DNA of 42,448 bases, from contig NZ_JAAHGH010000065.1 in assembly GCF_010672525.1 (NCBI RefSeq), positions 1 to 42,448 on the forward strand. Reading direction: 5' to 3'. This stretch comes from Okeania sp. SIO2B3 (GTDB taxonomy: Bacteria > Cyanobacteriota > Cyanobacteriia > Cyanobacteriales > Microcoleaceae). A program made the position numbers and the translations under genes. The notes below the pieces were generated by a model. It was not told where the DNA came from and did not search any database. It saw only the letters and a program-made list of their open reading frames with translations. Position 1 is the first letter of the stretch. Every line of letters begins with the position of its first letter. Positions 1 to 8,557 of the stretch are shown piece after piece.

Positions 1-2
1 TA

Positions 3-164
3 GCAAAAATGCTTTCTATTGATGCTCAAGGTATGAATTTAACTGCTGAAGTTAGTGGGGAAAGTTTACCTATAAGAATTGAGTTTGACCATACTTTAAA
101 GGATGCTGAAGATGCTCACCATACTCTTATTGATATGCTCAAATTAGCTCGTACTCAAAAATGA
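3..164 (+). CDS. DUF2470-domain protein, C-terminal end (5' part outside window)
   Basis: The open frame enters from the left edge and ends at TGA 162-164, so only about 53 residues are visible. They contain MLSIDAQGMNLTAEV, then PIRIEFDHTL, then DAEDAHHTLIDMLKLAR. This is the pattern of the DUF2470 domain found at the C-terminus of HugZ-like haem/flavin-binding proteins and as a short stand-alone protein in cyanobacteria: a small beta sheet, a conserved region around a DAEDAH segment and a closing helix. The ATG at 9 could be an internal methionine; the true start is not visible. The role is unknown in cyanobacteria, and the haem link comes from the family only. The call rests on one domain match by eye. 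Confidence 0.6.
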   Translation, partial: AKMLSIDAQGMNLTAEVSGESLPIRIEFDHTLKDAEDAHHTLIDMLKLARTQK

Positions 165-499
165 AATATGAGCAATTTTACGAAGGTTAAAATAAACAAT
201 CAAAAGTGAGATGCTTTTTGCGGAAAAGTTTAACAAATTGGGGTTTTAGGTGATTGTTGAAGTGAATTTGTATAGTTACTCTTCTGCTCAGAATAGTTTG
301 ATGGGAGAGTAACTCACTCTTAGTTTAGCTACATCGCCGAGAAGCCTCACGCCATATTTGAAAAATTGGCGTAAGATGAATCGGCGGCAAATTGAATAGG
401 TTCGATGCCCATTCAATTTTCCAACATCACAGCAGAAGCTTTCGCCCTAGTAGAAAAACTTGTATGATTATCTTGCAATAACCCTGGAAATTTTCCACC
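165..499. other. Intergenic DNA upstream of tnpB, containing the element's left end
   Basis: No coding frame is apparent. The right half (from about 330) carries stem-loops that look like the left end of the TnpB element: an outer stem CGCCGA (335-340) with TCGGCG (381-386) enclosing an inner stem ACGCCA (349-354) with TGGCGT (367-372), and a second hairpin between AAATTGAAT (near 390) and ATTCAATTT (near 411). A further short hairpin, AGAGT/ACTCT, lies near 306-320. The left boundary of the element was not fixed, because the flanking target motif cannot be verified without an empty site. Confidence 0.55.
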
Positions 500-1729
500 A
501 TGCGCACTGCCTACCAATATAAATTAAGGCCCAATAAAGAACAGTTAGCCACCATAGAAATGTGGTTGGAATTATTGCGTCGGCAGTACAACTATAGGTT
601 AGGCGAGCGGTTCTGGTGGTGGGACGAAAACCGTTGTCCGGTTAACGCTTGCCCCTTGGTGATGCCAATTCCTCAACTAAGAGATAATCCAGACTATTAT
701 TCTCAAAAACGAGATTTGGTCAATACCAAAGACAAGTTTCCGGAATACAAGCTAATTCACTCTCAGGTGTTACAGGATTGCATAAAACGGGTAAAACTTG
801 CCTTTGATAGATGGTTTAAAGCAGACAAAAATGGACAGAAATTAGGAAAGCCAAGGTTCAAAGGAAAAGGACGTTATCGTAGTTTTACTTATCCTCAAAT
901 TAAACTTAACTGCATTGAAGGAAATCAAATTAATTTGCCCAAAATAGGCAAGGTAAAGTTAATTAAACATCGGCCTTTACCTGATGGTTTTCAAATTAAA
1001 ACAGTAACAATTAGTCGTAAAGCAGATGGTTATTATGTGACTTTATCCCTAGAAGATAAATCAGTTCCAGCTTTAACAACTAAAGTTGAACCAACATTAA
1101 AAAACACTCTAGGAATTGATATGGGGCTGAAAGAATTCTTAGTAACAAGTGAAGGAGAGTCTATCCCCATACCTCAATACTATCGCTCTTCTCAGCAGCA
1201 ATTAAAGACTCTACAAAAACGCTTATCCCGTAAAAAGAAAGGAAGCAAAAGATGGTTAAAAGCTGTCAAAACCGTAGCTAAACAACATAAAAAGGTAGCT
1301 GACAAGCGTAAAGATTTTCATTTCAAAACAGCCAATGAATTGTTATCAAAAGCGGATGTTATAGCCCATGAAAACTTAAATATTAAAGGGCTAGCAAAGA
1401 CTCGTTTGAGTAAATCAATTAACGATGCTGGATGGGGTCAATTCCTGTCTATTTTGACTGTCAAAGCTGAAAATGCTGGACAGAAAACTATAGGAGTGAA
1501 CCCCAAAAATACCAGCCAAGATTGCTCAAATTGTGGGGAAAAAGTCGATAAAGAATTAAATATACGAACTCATTCTTGTCCGCATTGCGGTGTTGTAATA
1601 GACCGCGACTTAAATGCCGCGATAAATATAAAAAATAGGGCGGTAGGACATTCCGTCCTTAAAGCTCGTGGAGTCCGACGGGGTACCGGGACTGGGAAAC
1701 GAGAAGCCCACACTATAGCTTCAGCTTAG
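500..1729 (+). CDS. tnpB: RNA-guided endonuclease TnpB (OrfB)
   Basis: The 409-residue protein has the full TnpB layout. An N-terminal helix-turn-helix/OrfB region starts [15 protein letters not shown], followed by the K/R-rich segment [17 protein letters not shown]. The split RuvC nuclease has D207 in GIDMG, E291 in AHENLNI and D368/D370 in DRDLNAA. A four-cysteine zinc finger (C342, C345, C360, C363) sits between RuvC II and III. All catalytic residues are present and there is no frameshift, so it is probably active. Family members cut DNA next to a short motif, guided by an RNA made from the 3' end of the element, and help retain the element at its donor site. The stop codon (1727-1729) lies inside the right-end hairpin, so coding and guide-RNA sequence overlap. 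Confidence 0.93.
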   Translation: MRTAYQYKLRPNKEQLATIEMWLELLRRQYNYRLGERFWWWDENRCPVNACPLVMPIPQLRDNPDYYSQKRDLVNTKDKFPEYKLIHSQVLQDCIKRVKLAFDRWFKADKNGQKLGKPRFKGKGRYRSFTYPQIKLNCIEGNQINLPKIGKVKLIKHRPLPDGFQIKTVTISRKADGYYVTLSLEDKSVPALTTKVEPTLKNTLGIDMGLKEFLVTSEGESIPIPQYYRSSQQQLKTLQKRLSRKKKGSKRWLKAVKTVAKQHKKVADKRKDFHFKTANELLSKADVIAHENLNIKGLAKTRLSKSINDAGWGQFLSILTVKAENAGQKTIGVNPKNTSQDCSNCGEKVDKELNIRTHSCPHCGVVIDRDLNAAINIKNRAVGHSVLKARGVRRGTGTGKREAHTIASA

Positions 1730-1745
1730 TGTGGGAGTATGTCAC
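1600..1745 (+). ncRNA. TnpB guide RNA (omega/reRNA) region with right-end hairpin
   Basis: In this family the guide RNA scaffold is encoded by the end of tnpB plus the right end, and the guide is the flanking DNA just beyond. The segment ends with a 9-bp perfect stem (1707-1715 with 1727-1735) and the tail GTCAC at 1741-1745. An upstream GGACATTCCGTCC palindrome near 1647 would form another stem. The 5' limit is a guess. The predicted guide begins at 1746 with TTCCTGTTTGTTTGTCT. Confidence 0.6.
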
Positions 1746-1746
1746 T

Positions 1747-2006
1747 TCCTGTTTGTTTGTCTGGAACGATCGCTCAACATCTAGAGAAGGAAAGGTAGGG
1801 TGTGTTAGCGAAGCGTTACGCACCGAAACCCACCCTACTGGACTCGGAAAACGGACAACTTCTGAAAGATTTTCTACTCATTTAAGTACATAATAATCTT
1901 CTCAAATGGCACGTTACTTCTACTGGACCTTCCCATACTGCTAAAATGAAGCGTTACATTTCATTAACGCACCCTACTGGACTGATACACTCCTGTTTGT
2001 TTGTCT
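1747..2006. repeat. Direct repeats and a GTAGGGTG palindrome downstream of the TnpB element
   Basis: TCCTGTTTGTTTGTCT occurs at 1747-1762, immediately after the element's right end, and again at 1991-2006. ACCCTACTGGACT also occurs twice, near 1832 and near 1971. Between them GTAGGGTG (1795-1802) pairs with CACCCTAC (1831-1838), a type of interspersed palindrome common in cyanobacterial intergenic DNA. No gene is apparent in 1746-2022. Confidence 0.7.
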
Positions 2007-2022
2007 AACACAAAATTATGAT

Positions 2023-2277
2023 CTAGATTGAGTTCCTTTGAGATTCAAGATAAGCTTGATATAGCTTATCTGGATTCGTTACTGTCAATTCTGTATGGCC
2101 ACATTTTCCACAAATAGTTGCCTCTAGAGCCTCTCTATGTGACCCTTTAAAAAATATAGCGTCTGGTTTTGTGAATACTTCAACTTCTAAAGATTTTATC
2201 CAGTCATTGTGTCCCCTATCAATTATCCTGACATTGTGCATTAACTTTTCAGAATTACATTTTGGACATCTTTGCAT
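2023..2277 (-). CDS. Small zinc-ribbon protein, conserved hypothetical
   Basis: The predicted protein is 84 residues, starting MQRCPKCNSEKLMHN and containing two CxxC pairs (CPKC near residue 4 and CGKC in the last third), a typical single zinc ribbon that could bind nucleic acid or protein. The frame stays open further upstream, into the recG coding region, but ATG at 2277 is the best start. It sits 13 bases after a clear AGGAGG (2291-2296, read on the minus strand), and the family motif begins immediately. That spacing is somewhat long. It lies 56 bp downstream of recG on the same strand and is probably cotranscribed. The exact function is unknown. Confidence 0.7.
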   Translation of the reverse strand: MQRCPKCNSEKLMHNVRIIDRGHNDWIKSLEVEVFTKPDAIFFKGSHREALEATICGKCGHTELTVTNPDKLYQAYLESQRNSI

Positions 2278-2333
2278 ATCTCTAATAATACCTCCTGAAA
2301 ATTCTAGGATTAATCTATTATAAATATTCAAAA

Positions 2334-4826
2334 TCAATTCAAAATCGACCCTCCCATAATCTTCTGATACCGCCATTCCAACTCCCTCCTCAACAGAGGC
2401 CAACTATTCAAACTTTCATCCTTCTCCATTACCCGAAAAGCAGCACCCCGCGCCAATTCCAAAACCTCCTGGTCCTCAACCAAACTCGCCAAAGCAAAAT
2501 CCGGCAACCCAGACTGCTTCGTTCCCAAAACCTGACCGGGACCCCGCAAACGCATATCCATTTCCGCAATAAAAAACCCATCCTGAGACTGCTCCAACAC
2601 TTTCAAACGTTCCGTAGCATCAGTGGAACCCGCACCCCTCATCAACAAACAATAAGACCGATGGACACCACGACCCACTCGCCCCCGCAACTGATGTAAC
2701 TGAGATAAACCAAACCTTTCTGCATTTTCAATCAACATTACTGTGGCATTCGGCACATCTACCCCCACTTCCACTACAGTTGTAGATACTAAAATCTGAG
2801 TTTGATTATCCCGAAATGTACTAATTGCTTGGTCTTTTTCTACACTTGTCATTTTGCCATGAAGTAAACCTATTTGAAATTCTGGGAAAACTTTTTCTGC
2901 TAACTTTTGATGTTCTTCAACTGCGGATTTTACATCCAATTTTTCCGACTCTTCAACTAAGGGTAAAACTATGTAAACTTGTCTACCTTGAACTATTTCT
3001 CGGCGGATTAGATCGTAAGCTTTTTTGCGTTGTCTTCCAGTTAAAGTCGTTGTTTGAATTGGTTGTCTTCCTGGGGGTAGTTCGTCTATTTGACTAACAT
3101 CTAAATCTCCATGTAATGTCAAAGCAAGAGTTCTCGGAATTGGGGTAGCTGTCATTGCCAAAAAGTGGGGAGATTCTCCTTTTTGTTGCAATTTTGCTCT
3201 TTGTTGAACCCCAAATCTATGTTGTTCATCTATTACTACTAAACCTAATTTGTGAAAATTTACTGCTTCTTGAATTAGAGCATGAGTACCGACTAATACA
3301 GGCAATTCTCCAGTCTCAAGTTGAGAGTGAATTTCTCGGCGTTTTGCTACCTTTGTCGAACCAGTTAATAGTTCAACTGGTAAATGTAAAAGATTAAACC
3401 AAGCAACTAATTTTTTATAATGTTGTTCTGCTAATACTTCTGTTGGTGCCATTAAAGCTGCTTGATAACCTGCTTGAATTGCTGCTAACATCGCCACTAC
3501 TGCTACTACTGTTTTTCCTGCTCCTACATCTCCTTGTACTAATCTTTTCATTGATTCAGGTTTTTGTAGGTCGTTAAGTATTTCATTAACTACTCTTTTT
3601 TGAGCATTAGTTAACGCAAATGGCAGGAGTTTATAGAATTGCTCAATTAATTTTCCTGTAGTTGGTAAAGCTATTCCTGTTTCTACTTTTTTTTGCAATT
3701 GCCGACGTTTCAATAATCCTAATTGTAGGTAGAAAAATTCATCAAAAACTAAGCGACGACGAGCTGCTGCTAAACAATCTCTATCTATAGGAAAGTGAAT
3801 ATTTTTAATCGCATTTTTTAAATCTATTAATTGATATTGATTCAGTAATCCTTCAGGCAATGTATCTAACAATTGTTCTGCTGTTGGTAAAACTGTAAAT
3901 ATTGCTCGTCTAACAACATCTGCTCCTACTCCATCTGTTAAGGGATAAACTGGTACTAAACGACCAACTTTCATGGATTCAATTTGACCCCCTTCACTAT
4001 CAAGAACTTCTATTTCTGGGTTATCTAAATTTTTCCCATATTTGTTTTCTTTAACTAAACCTGAAACAGCTACTGTTGCACCGACTGGATAGATTTTTTT
4101 CTGCTGCATTTGCCAACCTTTATTACTAAATCTAGGTCCGGCAAAAAAGCGACTTATTTTAATTTGACCTGTAGCATCTGTGAGAGTCAGTTCGAGAATA
4201 GTTAATTTCTTATTTTTCGGGCTAGAAAAACAATTGAATCGTTTAACTTTGCCAATTATTGTGACAGTTTCTCCGGGTTCCAAGTCACGAATATTTACTT
4301 GACGAGCATAATCTATATGGTCTCTTGGGTAATAATAAAGTAATTCTCTAACTGTATATAATCCTAATGTTTCTAGGCGATCGCTGTTTCTTTTGCTAAT
4401 ATCTTTGACTTCTGTTAATGGTTGTTCTACATCAAGTTTATCGCTGTATTTTTGGGCAGTAACAGATTTATGTTTTAGTATTTCTTGAGTTTTTTCTTCT
4501 GGTTTAACTCTCTCTTTTTGTATTGTTTCTTCAGGCTTTACTCCTTCAGATATATACTGCATTTTTTCTAAAAAATATTTAGTTGTTTCTAGTAATCTTT
4601 GTCGTTCTTCTCTGGTCATTTCTGGATAGCTGACAAATTTATTAGAGATCTCCTGAAATTGATTTTGATAACCTTGTAAAATTATTGGTGGTTGTCTCAA
4701 ACTGATACTTAAAAAGTCATTAAATATATATTGTTTTCCCTGGATATTTTTAAAACCATATTGTACTTCTACTGACAAAGCTTTTTGTAGTCTTTCCCAG
4801 TCGATATTTTCTCTTTCGTTATTCAT
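2334..4826 (-). CDS. recG: ATP-dependent DNA helicase RecG
   Basis: RecG is the branched-DNA helicase that reverses stalled replication forks and processes recombination intermediates. The 830-residue protein has a wedge/OB-fold region (about 150-300, including YYPRDHIDYA and IIGKVKRF), Walker A GDVGAGKT at 432-439, motif II DEQHRFG from D533, motif III TATPIPRTLAL, and the C-terminal QLRGRVGRG and GPGQVLGTKQSG segments. It is longer than Escherichia coli RecG (about 690) because of an N-terminal extension of roughly 140 residues with an E/K-rich linker, common in cyanobacteria. The start is ATG 4826. Minus-strand order rpsB, tsf, hypothetical, recG agrees with the arrangement I recall for other cyanobacteria. 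Confidence 0.96.
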   Translation of the reverse strand: MNNERENIDWERLQKALSVEVQYGFKNIQGKQYIFNDFLSISLRQPPIILQGYQNQFQEISNKFVSYPEMTREERQRLLETTKYFLEKMQYISEGVKPEETIQKERVKPEEKTQEILKHKSVTAQKYSDKLDVEQPLTEVKDISKRNSDRLETLGLYTVRELLYYYPRDHIDYARQVNIRDLEPGETVTIIGKVKRFNCFSSPKNKKLTILELTLTDATGQIKISRFFAGPRFSNKGWQMQQKKIYPVGATVAVSGLVKENKYGKNLDNPEIEVLDSEGGQIESMKVGRLVPVYPLTDGVGADVVRRAIFTVLPTAEQLLDTLPEGLLNQYQLIDLKNAIKNIHFPIDRDCLAAARRRLVFDEFFYLQLGLLKRRQLQKKVETGIALPTTGKLIEQFYKLLPFALTNAQKRVVNEILNDLQKPESMKRLVQGDVGAGKTVVAVVAMLAAIQAGYQAALMAPTEVLAEQHYKKLVAWFNLLHLPVELLTGSTKVAKRREIHSQLETGELPVLVGTHALIQEAVNFHKLGLVVIDEQHRFGVQQRAKLQQKGESPHFLAMTATPIPRTLALTLHGDLDVSQIDELPPGRQPIQTTTLTGRQRKKAYDLIRREIVQGRQVYIVLPLVEESEKLDVKSAVEEHQKLAEKVFPEFQIGLLHGKMTSVEKDQAISTFRDNQTQILVSTTVVEVGVDVPNATVMLIENAERFGLSQLHQLRGRVGRGVHRSYCLLMRGAGSTDATERLKVLEQSQDGFFIAEMDMRLRGPGQVLGTKQSGLPDFALASLVEDQEVLELARGAAFRVMEKDESLNSWPLLRRELEWRYQKIMGGSILN

Positions 4827-5182
4827 GGCAGATTATTTCTGTAATATTTTCTTAGTCGCTCATTTATAGAAAGTCATACTTCAATCAATATCAGCATTCA
4901 GTTTTTGGCGTTGCATATTTGTGGGATGAATTGTAGCCCTGGATAAAAAATAAGTATGAAGTATTAAAGATGAGATTTACCTGTTCCAAAAACATTCATC
5001 CTCTGATTCAGCAACTCCCAGTTTTTTTGATTTCTTTTATTTTGCTTTCTTTGAGGAAAGCAATTTATCTATATAATTAATAAATTCATTAAATATCCTC
5101 TTTACTTCTTCTTTCTTCCCTCCCGACTCCTGAGGACTGACTCCTAATTCAGCAATTAACAATTAACAATTAATAATTAATA
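4827..5182. other. Intergenic DNA upstream of recG
   Basis: AT-rich, with no credible reading frame. It ends in heptamer-like runs of AATTAAC/AATTAAT (about 5152-5182) that lead straight into the repeat element at 5183. The recG promoter should lie here or further upstream, but I could not pick out a convincing one. Confidence 0.5.
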
Positions 5183-5401
5183 ATTACCTCTTCTTAAAAC
5201 GGATATGATTGACTAAAAGGATTTTTTTTGATTCTCTTGGTCGATTGGATATGGCGCAGGTTTCCTCGCCATCCCATCCTACGGAATGCTGCGCAAACGA
5301 CCGCTTTATCCCCTTAAAAGGGTCAGCTTCAAGGCGTGAATTGTTGAATGAATAATTATTAACTATCAACTCTTAATTATTCATTATTCATTATTCGGTA
5401 A
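5183..5401. repeat. Interspersed repeat family R1, copy a (219 bp)
   Basis: It starts ATTACCTCTTCTTAAAAC and ends TTATTCGGTAA. It shares with the copy at 26212-26485 the inner blocks GCCATCCCATCCTA, GCGCAAACGACCGCTTT-like (CCGCAAACGACCGC in the other copy), CCCTTAAAAGGG and GCTTCAAGGCG. It abuts the stop codon of the gene at 5402. A 61-codon open frame inside it is only the repeat read through and is not a gene. Confidence 0.75.
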
Positions 5402-6394
5402 TTATTCTTGATACCAACTAGAACGCCATGCTGACTCTGCTTCTATTACAGCTCGTTCGCGTTGCTTTTTACGATATTCTCGTTGCAGTTGATTAAGTCT
5501 TCCTAAAAGGTTACGAATTTTATTACGCCAGGCACTAACATTAATATCAGTAAATTCTATTTCAGATAACCTAAGATTTATTGCCATAACTTTAGTAACT
5601 CTAGGTTTTTTTTCCTCTTCTGGATCTTCTGCTTCAATTAATAAATTTAATAAATTAGGTTTTCCACCCAAAGGAGTATCGCCTGATTCCATTTTCGTCG
5701 CAGCTTCTAAAACTTTTTTCGGTATTTTATTTGGTAGTATTTCTGCATTTTGCAGGATGGAGTTTGCCCGGTCGGAAACTTTTTTGAGGATTTCAGGTAT
5801 TTGCTTTTCTATATTCTCTTGCCAAGATATTAATGTATCTAAATTCTCTAATTTATCAATAATATTGTCTGGATAATTTTCTATTTCTTCTGTTTCAATT
5901 TTATTCAGATTTTCCTCTATCCGGTCTGCCAGTTTTGGCTCCTCATTATTAGATGTTTTAGTTGAAAATAATACAGCAGAATCAAATTCTATATTTATCT
6001 TTTCGTCTTTTAGTAGAGATGTTACTTCTTTCTCCTCCCCATCTCCTTCACTCAAAAAACTCATAATTAATTCTGGTGCGGAAGTCTCATCTGAATTTTG
6101 CTGCTCTTCTGGAATTTGTTCTAATAATTCTTCTAATTCTCTAACTGGAAATTTTGCTATTTCTCGTAACTCAGACTGCATTTTTTGTCGCTGAGAAAAT
6201 GATAAATTCAGAAAAGCTTCTGGATACCCTTGAGTACATATATGATAACTAGCAAAAATTAATTGTTGGCCTATCCCTTCACCTAATACTTTGAAATAAC
6301 CTTCATAAGTATCATAAAATTCCTTGGCAATTTCAGCGATCGCTACTTCTATTTCTTTCAATTTTTCCTCTATTTGTTTTTCTGCTCCCACCAT
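5402..6394 (-). CDS. Conserved hypothetical protein between tsf and recG
   Basis: I do not recognise a named family. The 330-residue protein is almost entirely helical by composition. Residues 1-110 are mixed and contain a small aromatic patch (EFYDTYEGYFKVLGEGIG). The middle (about 110-230) is acidic and low in complexity. The C-terminal 70 residues include LRLSEIEFTDINVSAWRNKI and a basic stretch rich in R, K and Q. It has no signal peptide or membrane segment, so it is probably cytoplasmic. It lies in the rpsB-tsf-recG gene string, where cyanobacteria commonly carry a gene of unknown function. The start is ATG 6394. The function is left open. Confidence 0.7.
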   Translation of the reverse strand: MVGAEKQIEEKLKEIEVAIAEIAKEFYDTYEGYFKVLGEGIGQQLIFASYHICTQGYPEAFLNLSFSQRQKMQSELREIAKFPVRELEELLEQIPEEQQNSDETSAPELIMSFLSEGDGEEKEVTSLLKDEKINIEFDSAVLFSTKTSNNEEPKLADRIEENLNKIETEEIENYPDNIIDKLENLDTLISWQENIEKQIPEILKKVSDRANSILQNAEILPNKIPKKVLEAATKMESGDTPLGGKPNLLNLLIEAEDPEEEKKPRVTKVMAINLRLSEIEFTDINVSAWRNKIRNLLGRLNQLQREYRKKQRERAVIEAESAWRSSWYQE

Positions 6395-6490
6395 GGTAGA
6401 TTATTTTCTATCTATCCACAATTAAAAATTAAAAATAAACAGATTATCTCTGCTACTTTTAATTTTTAATTCTGATTATTTTTTCCCTTA

Positions 6491-6550
6491 TGGGTTTAAT
6501 ACCCTACCGTCTACACGGTGTTTACAATTTGTTGGGGTTTGAGTCCCCAT
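6491..6550 (-). repeat. Interspersed triple-hairpin repeat R2, copy a
   Basis: Read on the minus strand, it forms three short hairpins in 60 bases: TGGGG-actcaaa-CCCCA, ACCGT-gtag-ACGGT and GGGT-atta-AACCC. A close copy in the opposite orientation lies at 34247-34305 and a diverged one at 21708-21775. In both close copies the T-rich or A-rich GGAAGAAGGAA-type run flanks the same side. Function unknown; it may be a small mobile repeat or a structured RNA element. Confidence 0.65.
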
Positions 6551-6610
6551 CAACTTTTTCCTTATTCCTTATTCCTTCTTCCTTCTTCTTTCTTCTTCAA
6601 GATTTATCAA

Positions 6611-7270
6611 TTATTCTTTACCCATTTGTGCTGCTACTTCTTCAGCAAAATTATCCTCTTTTTTCTCAATACCCTCTCCCAAAACAAATCGTGTAAAACG
6701 ACGTACTTGTACTTTTTCACCTAACTGAGCGCTAGTTTCCTTAACCAACTCTGCCACTGTGACATTTTGGTCTTTAATATAAGCTTGATCCATTAATGTT
6801 AATTCTTTGAGTCGCTTTTCTATTCTTCCCTGAACTATTTTTTCCCTAATATTTTCCGGCTTTTTACTAAGGTCTTCTCTACCCATTTCTATAGATTTTT
6901 CACTCTCCACAAATTCCGTAGGGATATCATCAACTGAAATATATTCTACCTGTGGACAAGCTGCTATTTGCATAGCAATATTTTTCACTAACTCTTTGAA
7001 TGCCTCATTCCGGGCTACAAAATCTGTCTGACAATTTACTTCTACTAAAACACCAATTCTGCTGCCTGTATGAATATAACTCTCAACCAGTCCTTCTGCT
7101 GCTACCTTACCCTCAAGTTTTCCTGCAGAAGCAATACCTTTTTGTCTTAACCATTCTGTAGCCTTAGTAATATCGCCATTATTTTCTGTGAGAGCGTTTT
7201 TGCAGTCCATCATGCCTGCACCTGTTGCTTTACGCAACTCTTGAACTAACTTTGCAGATATTTCCGGCAT
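6611..7270 (-). CDS. tsf: Translation elongation factor EF-Ts
   Basis: EF-Ts is the nucleotide-exchange factor that recycles EF-Tu. The 219-residue protein begins [20 protein letters not shown] and has the signature [13 protein letters not shown], the exchange motif [12 protein letters not shown] and the C-terminal QPF-like core region, a normal length for a bacterial or cyanobacterial EF-Ts. An ATG three codons upstream (7279) is in frame, but the GAGGA at 7280-7284 on the minus strand is only properly spaced (9 bases) for the ATG at 7270, and the family normally starts M-x-EISAK. tsf usually follows rpsB closely; here the gap is 1.29 kb and contains a probable mobile-element remnant, so tsf may need its own promoter. 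Confidence 0.96.
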   Translation of the reverse strand: MPEISAKLVQELRKATGAGMMDCKNALTENNGDITKATEWLRQKGIASAGKLEGKVAAEGLVESYIHTGSRIGVLVEVNCQTDFVARNEAFKELVKNIAMQIAACPQVEYISVDDIPTEFVESEKSIEMGREDLSKKPENIREKIVQGRIEKRLKELTLMDQAYIKDQNVTVAELVKETSAQLGEKVQVRRFTRFVLGEGIEKKEDNFAEEVAAQMGKE

Positions 7271-7289
7271 ATTTTTCATTCCTCAATTT

Positions 7290-7764
7290 AACTTTACAAA
7301 AAAACGTGCAGTTGAAAGCCAAGTGACTTTAGCCCTTGGATGAAAACAAGTTGTGGGAATTTATTCCCAAGTATCCCAAAAATGTGGGATAATACTAATG
7401 GATGCAAGTAGGAACAAGGTTTGTCCCATAGACTCAATGCTTGTAGGGGTAAAACTCCTGTCGGGAAGAAACTGGTAGCATAGTTCTACCAACACGCTTA
7501 CCACAGACAAGCAGGCAGCAAGGATAGAGATTTATAGCTCACTCCTTGAGTAAAACCACTCTGAAAGTGAGACAAAAGTAAGGGCGATCTATGCGACATT
7601 CGGAGTCAGCAAACTTTGAGTCTGTAGGTGGTTTTTGACTACCACCACTGGAAAAAATTTAATCAAGTCCAGTGACAGCTAGTAGCTTTTGAGAATCGTG
7701 TTTTTAAACCGATTCTGATGGGACTGCTTAGAATCACCCGTACTTTAGTCGGGTGAGAAGTCAA
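7290..7764 (+). ncRNA. Structured non-coding segment with a TnpB-type right end (element remnant)
   Basis: The segment is dense in short stems: CCAAG/CTTGG near 7320, CACTGGA/TCCAGTG near 7645-7675, AGAATCG (7692-7698) with CGATTCT (7710-7716), and CACCCG (7735-7740) with CGGGTG (7750-7755). The final stem is preceded by TTAGAAT and followed by AGAAGTCAA, matching the right-end pattern GAAT-hairpin-GTCAA of IS200/IS605-type tnpB elements. No tnpB reading frame survives. It lies antisense to the rpsB-tsf transcript. An unrelated structured RNA is possible; no RNase P, tmRNA or 6S signature was seen. Confidence 0.45.
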
Positions 7765-8557
7765 TACAACTTTATTATTTAGGAATTAATCCTACTTTAG
7801 CTTCTTAATTTAAGATAGGCTTTTTAGAAATAATTTACCGCAAAATTCAGATATAAAGCCTCTTCATTAATGGAGAAAGAAGAGAAAAAATCCTTTTAAC
7901 CAATCCTTTTATTTATAAGAAGAGGTAATTCTAAATTCGCGCATTCTAAATTCTTAGTTCTTGAACCTGTATTTTATCCCTAAAAACCGCTCAACTAAAC
8001 TTATCATTAAAATTTAATTTCTTTTTGTTTTCAAAGAAATATTGGTGATAATAATAATTAGCTAAATTGAACAAATTTTTTGACAAAAAAGCCTTGTGTT
8101 CAATTTCTAACCACAAATTATGTTATTTGGTAATAACATGACGTTCAACTAGCTTCATATCTTAATTGTAGCTGATAACGACTCAATGGATAGACAACTG
8201 AATAGACTTACTCATTTTAGTTATGAGTAATTTTGATGAACTTTAGATAAGTTTTCCCCTTCTGTATTTACCCTCCACCTCTACTACTCAACAATATTAC
8301 TAGAATTCTAAGCATTTCCTGCGGAATGTTGGGCAAACAGCTATCAGCAGTCAGCTATTCCTACGGAATGCTACGCAAACAGCAATTAGTAATTATTCAT
8401 TACTTCTAAGGTTTTGTCCAGGGACTCATGGCAGTAACTTTTTATTCTTTTTCAATTTTAAAGGTTACTTTTATGCGGACTCAAAATTAATAGCTGATAG
8501 CTAATAGCTGACAGCTGTTTGCGCAGCATTCCGTAGGAAATGCTTACCTAGAATTTG
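7765..8557. other. Rest of the rpsB-tsf gap: AT-rich DNA and palindromic repeats
   Basis: No credible gene. From about 8311 to 8545 there are three copies of an interspersed unit containing GCATTTCCTACGGAATGCT, GCGCAAACAGC and AGCTGATAGCTGACAGCTG (two forward near 8311-8385, one inverted at 8491-8545). The block 8422-8475 (AGTAACTTTTTATTCTTT plus AAAGGTTACTTTT) recurs at 36250-36298 followed by the same palindromic unit, so the two form a composite repeat. Confidence 0.65.

Larger units (their letters stand above)
332..1745 (+). mobile_element. IS200/IS605-superfamily element of the stand-alone tnpB type (IS1341-like)
   Basis: A single intact tnpB gene lies between a left-end hairpin group (335-386) and a right-end hairpin (CCCACACTA 1707-1715 pairing perfectly with TAGTGTGGG 1727-1735) that ends in the family-typical tail GAGTATGTCAC at 1745. 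There are no terminal inverted repeats or obvious target duplication, as expected for this superfamily. No tnpA (Y1 transposase) is present, so the element would need a TnpA in trans. The outer left limit is approximate. Confidence 0.75.

Noticed and set aside
395-425. tRNA-like GGTTCGATGCCC phrase
   Set aside because: No acceptor stem, anticodon arm or CCA context; it is the loop of the tnpB left-end hairpin.
2278-2403. N-terminal extension of the zinc-ribbon protein into recG
   Set aside because: The extra 42 codons overlap recG in another frame; a ribosome-binding site and the family start support 2277.
7290-7764. RNase P RNA, tmRNA or 6S RNA
   Set aside because: None of the diagnostic conserved sequences is present; the end matches a TnpB-type right end instead.
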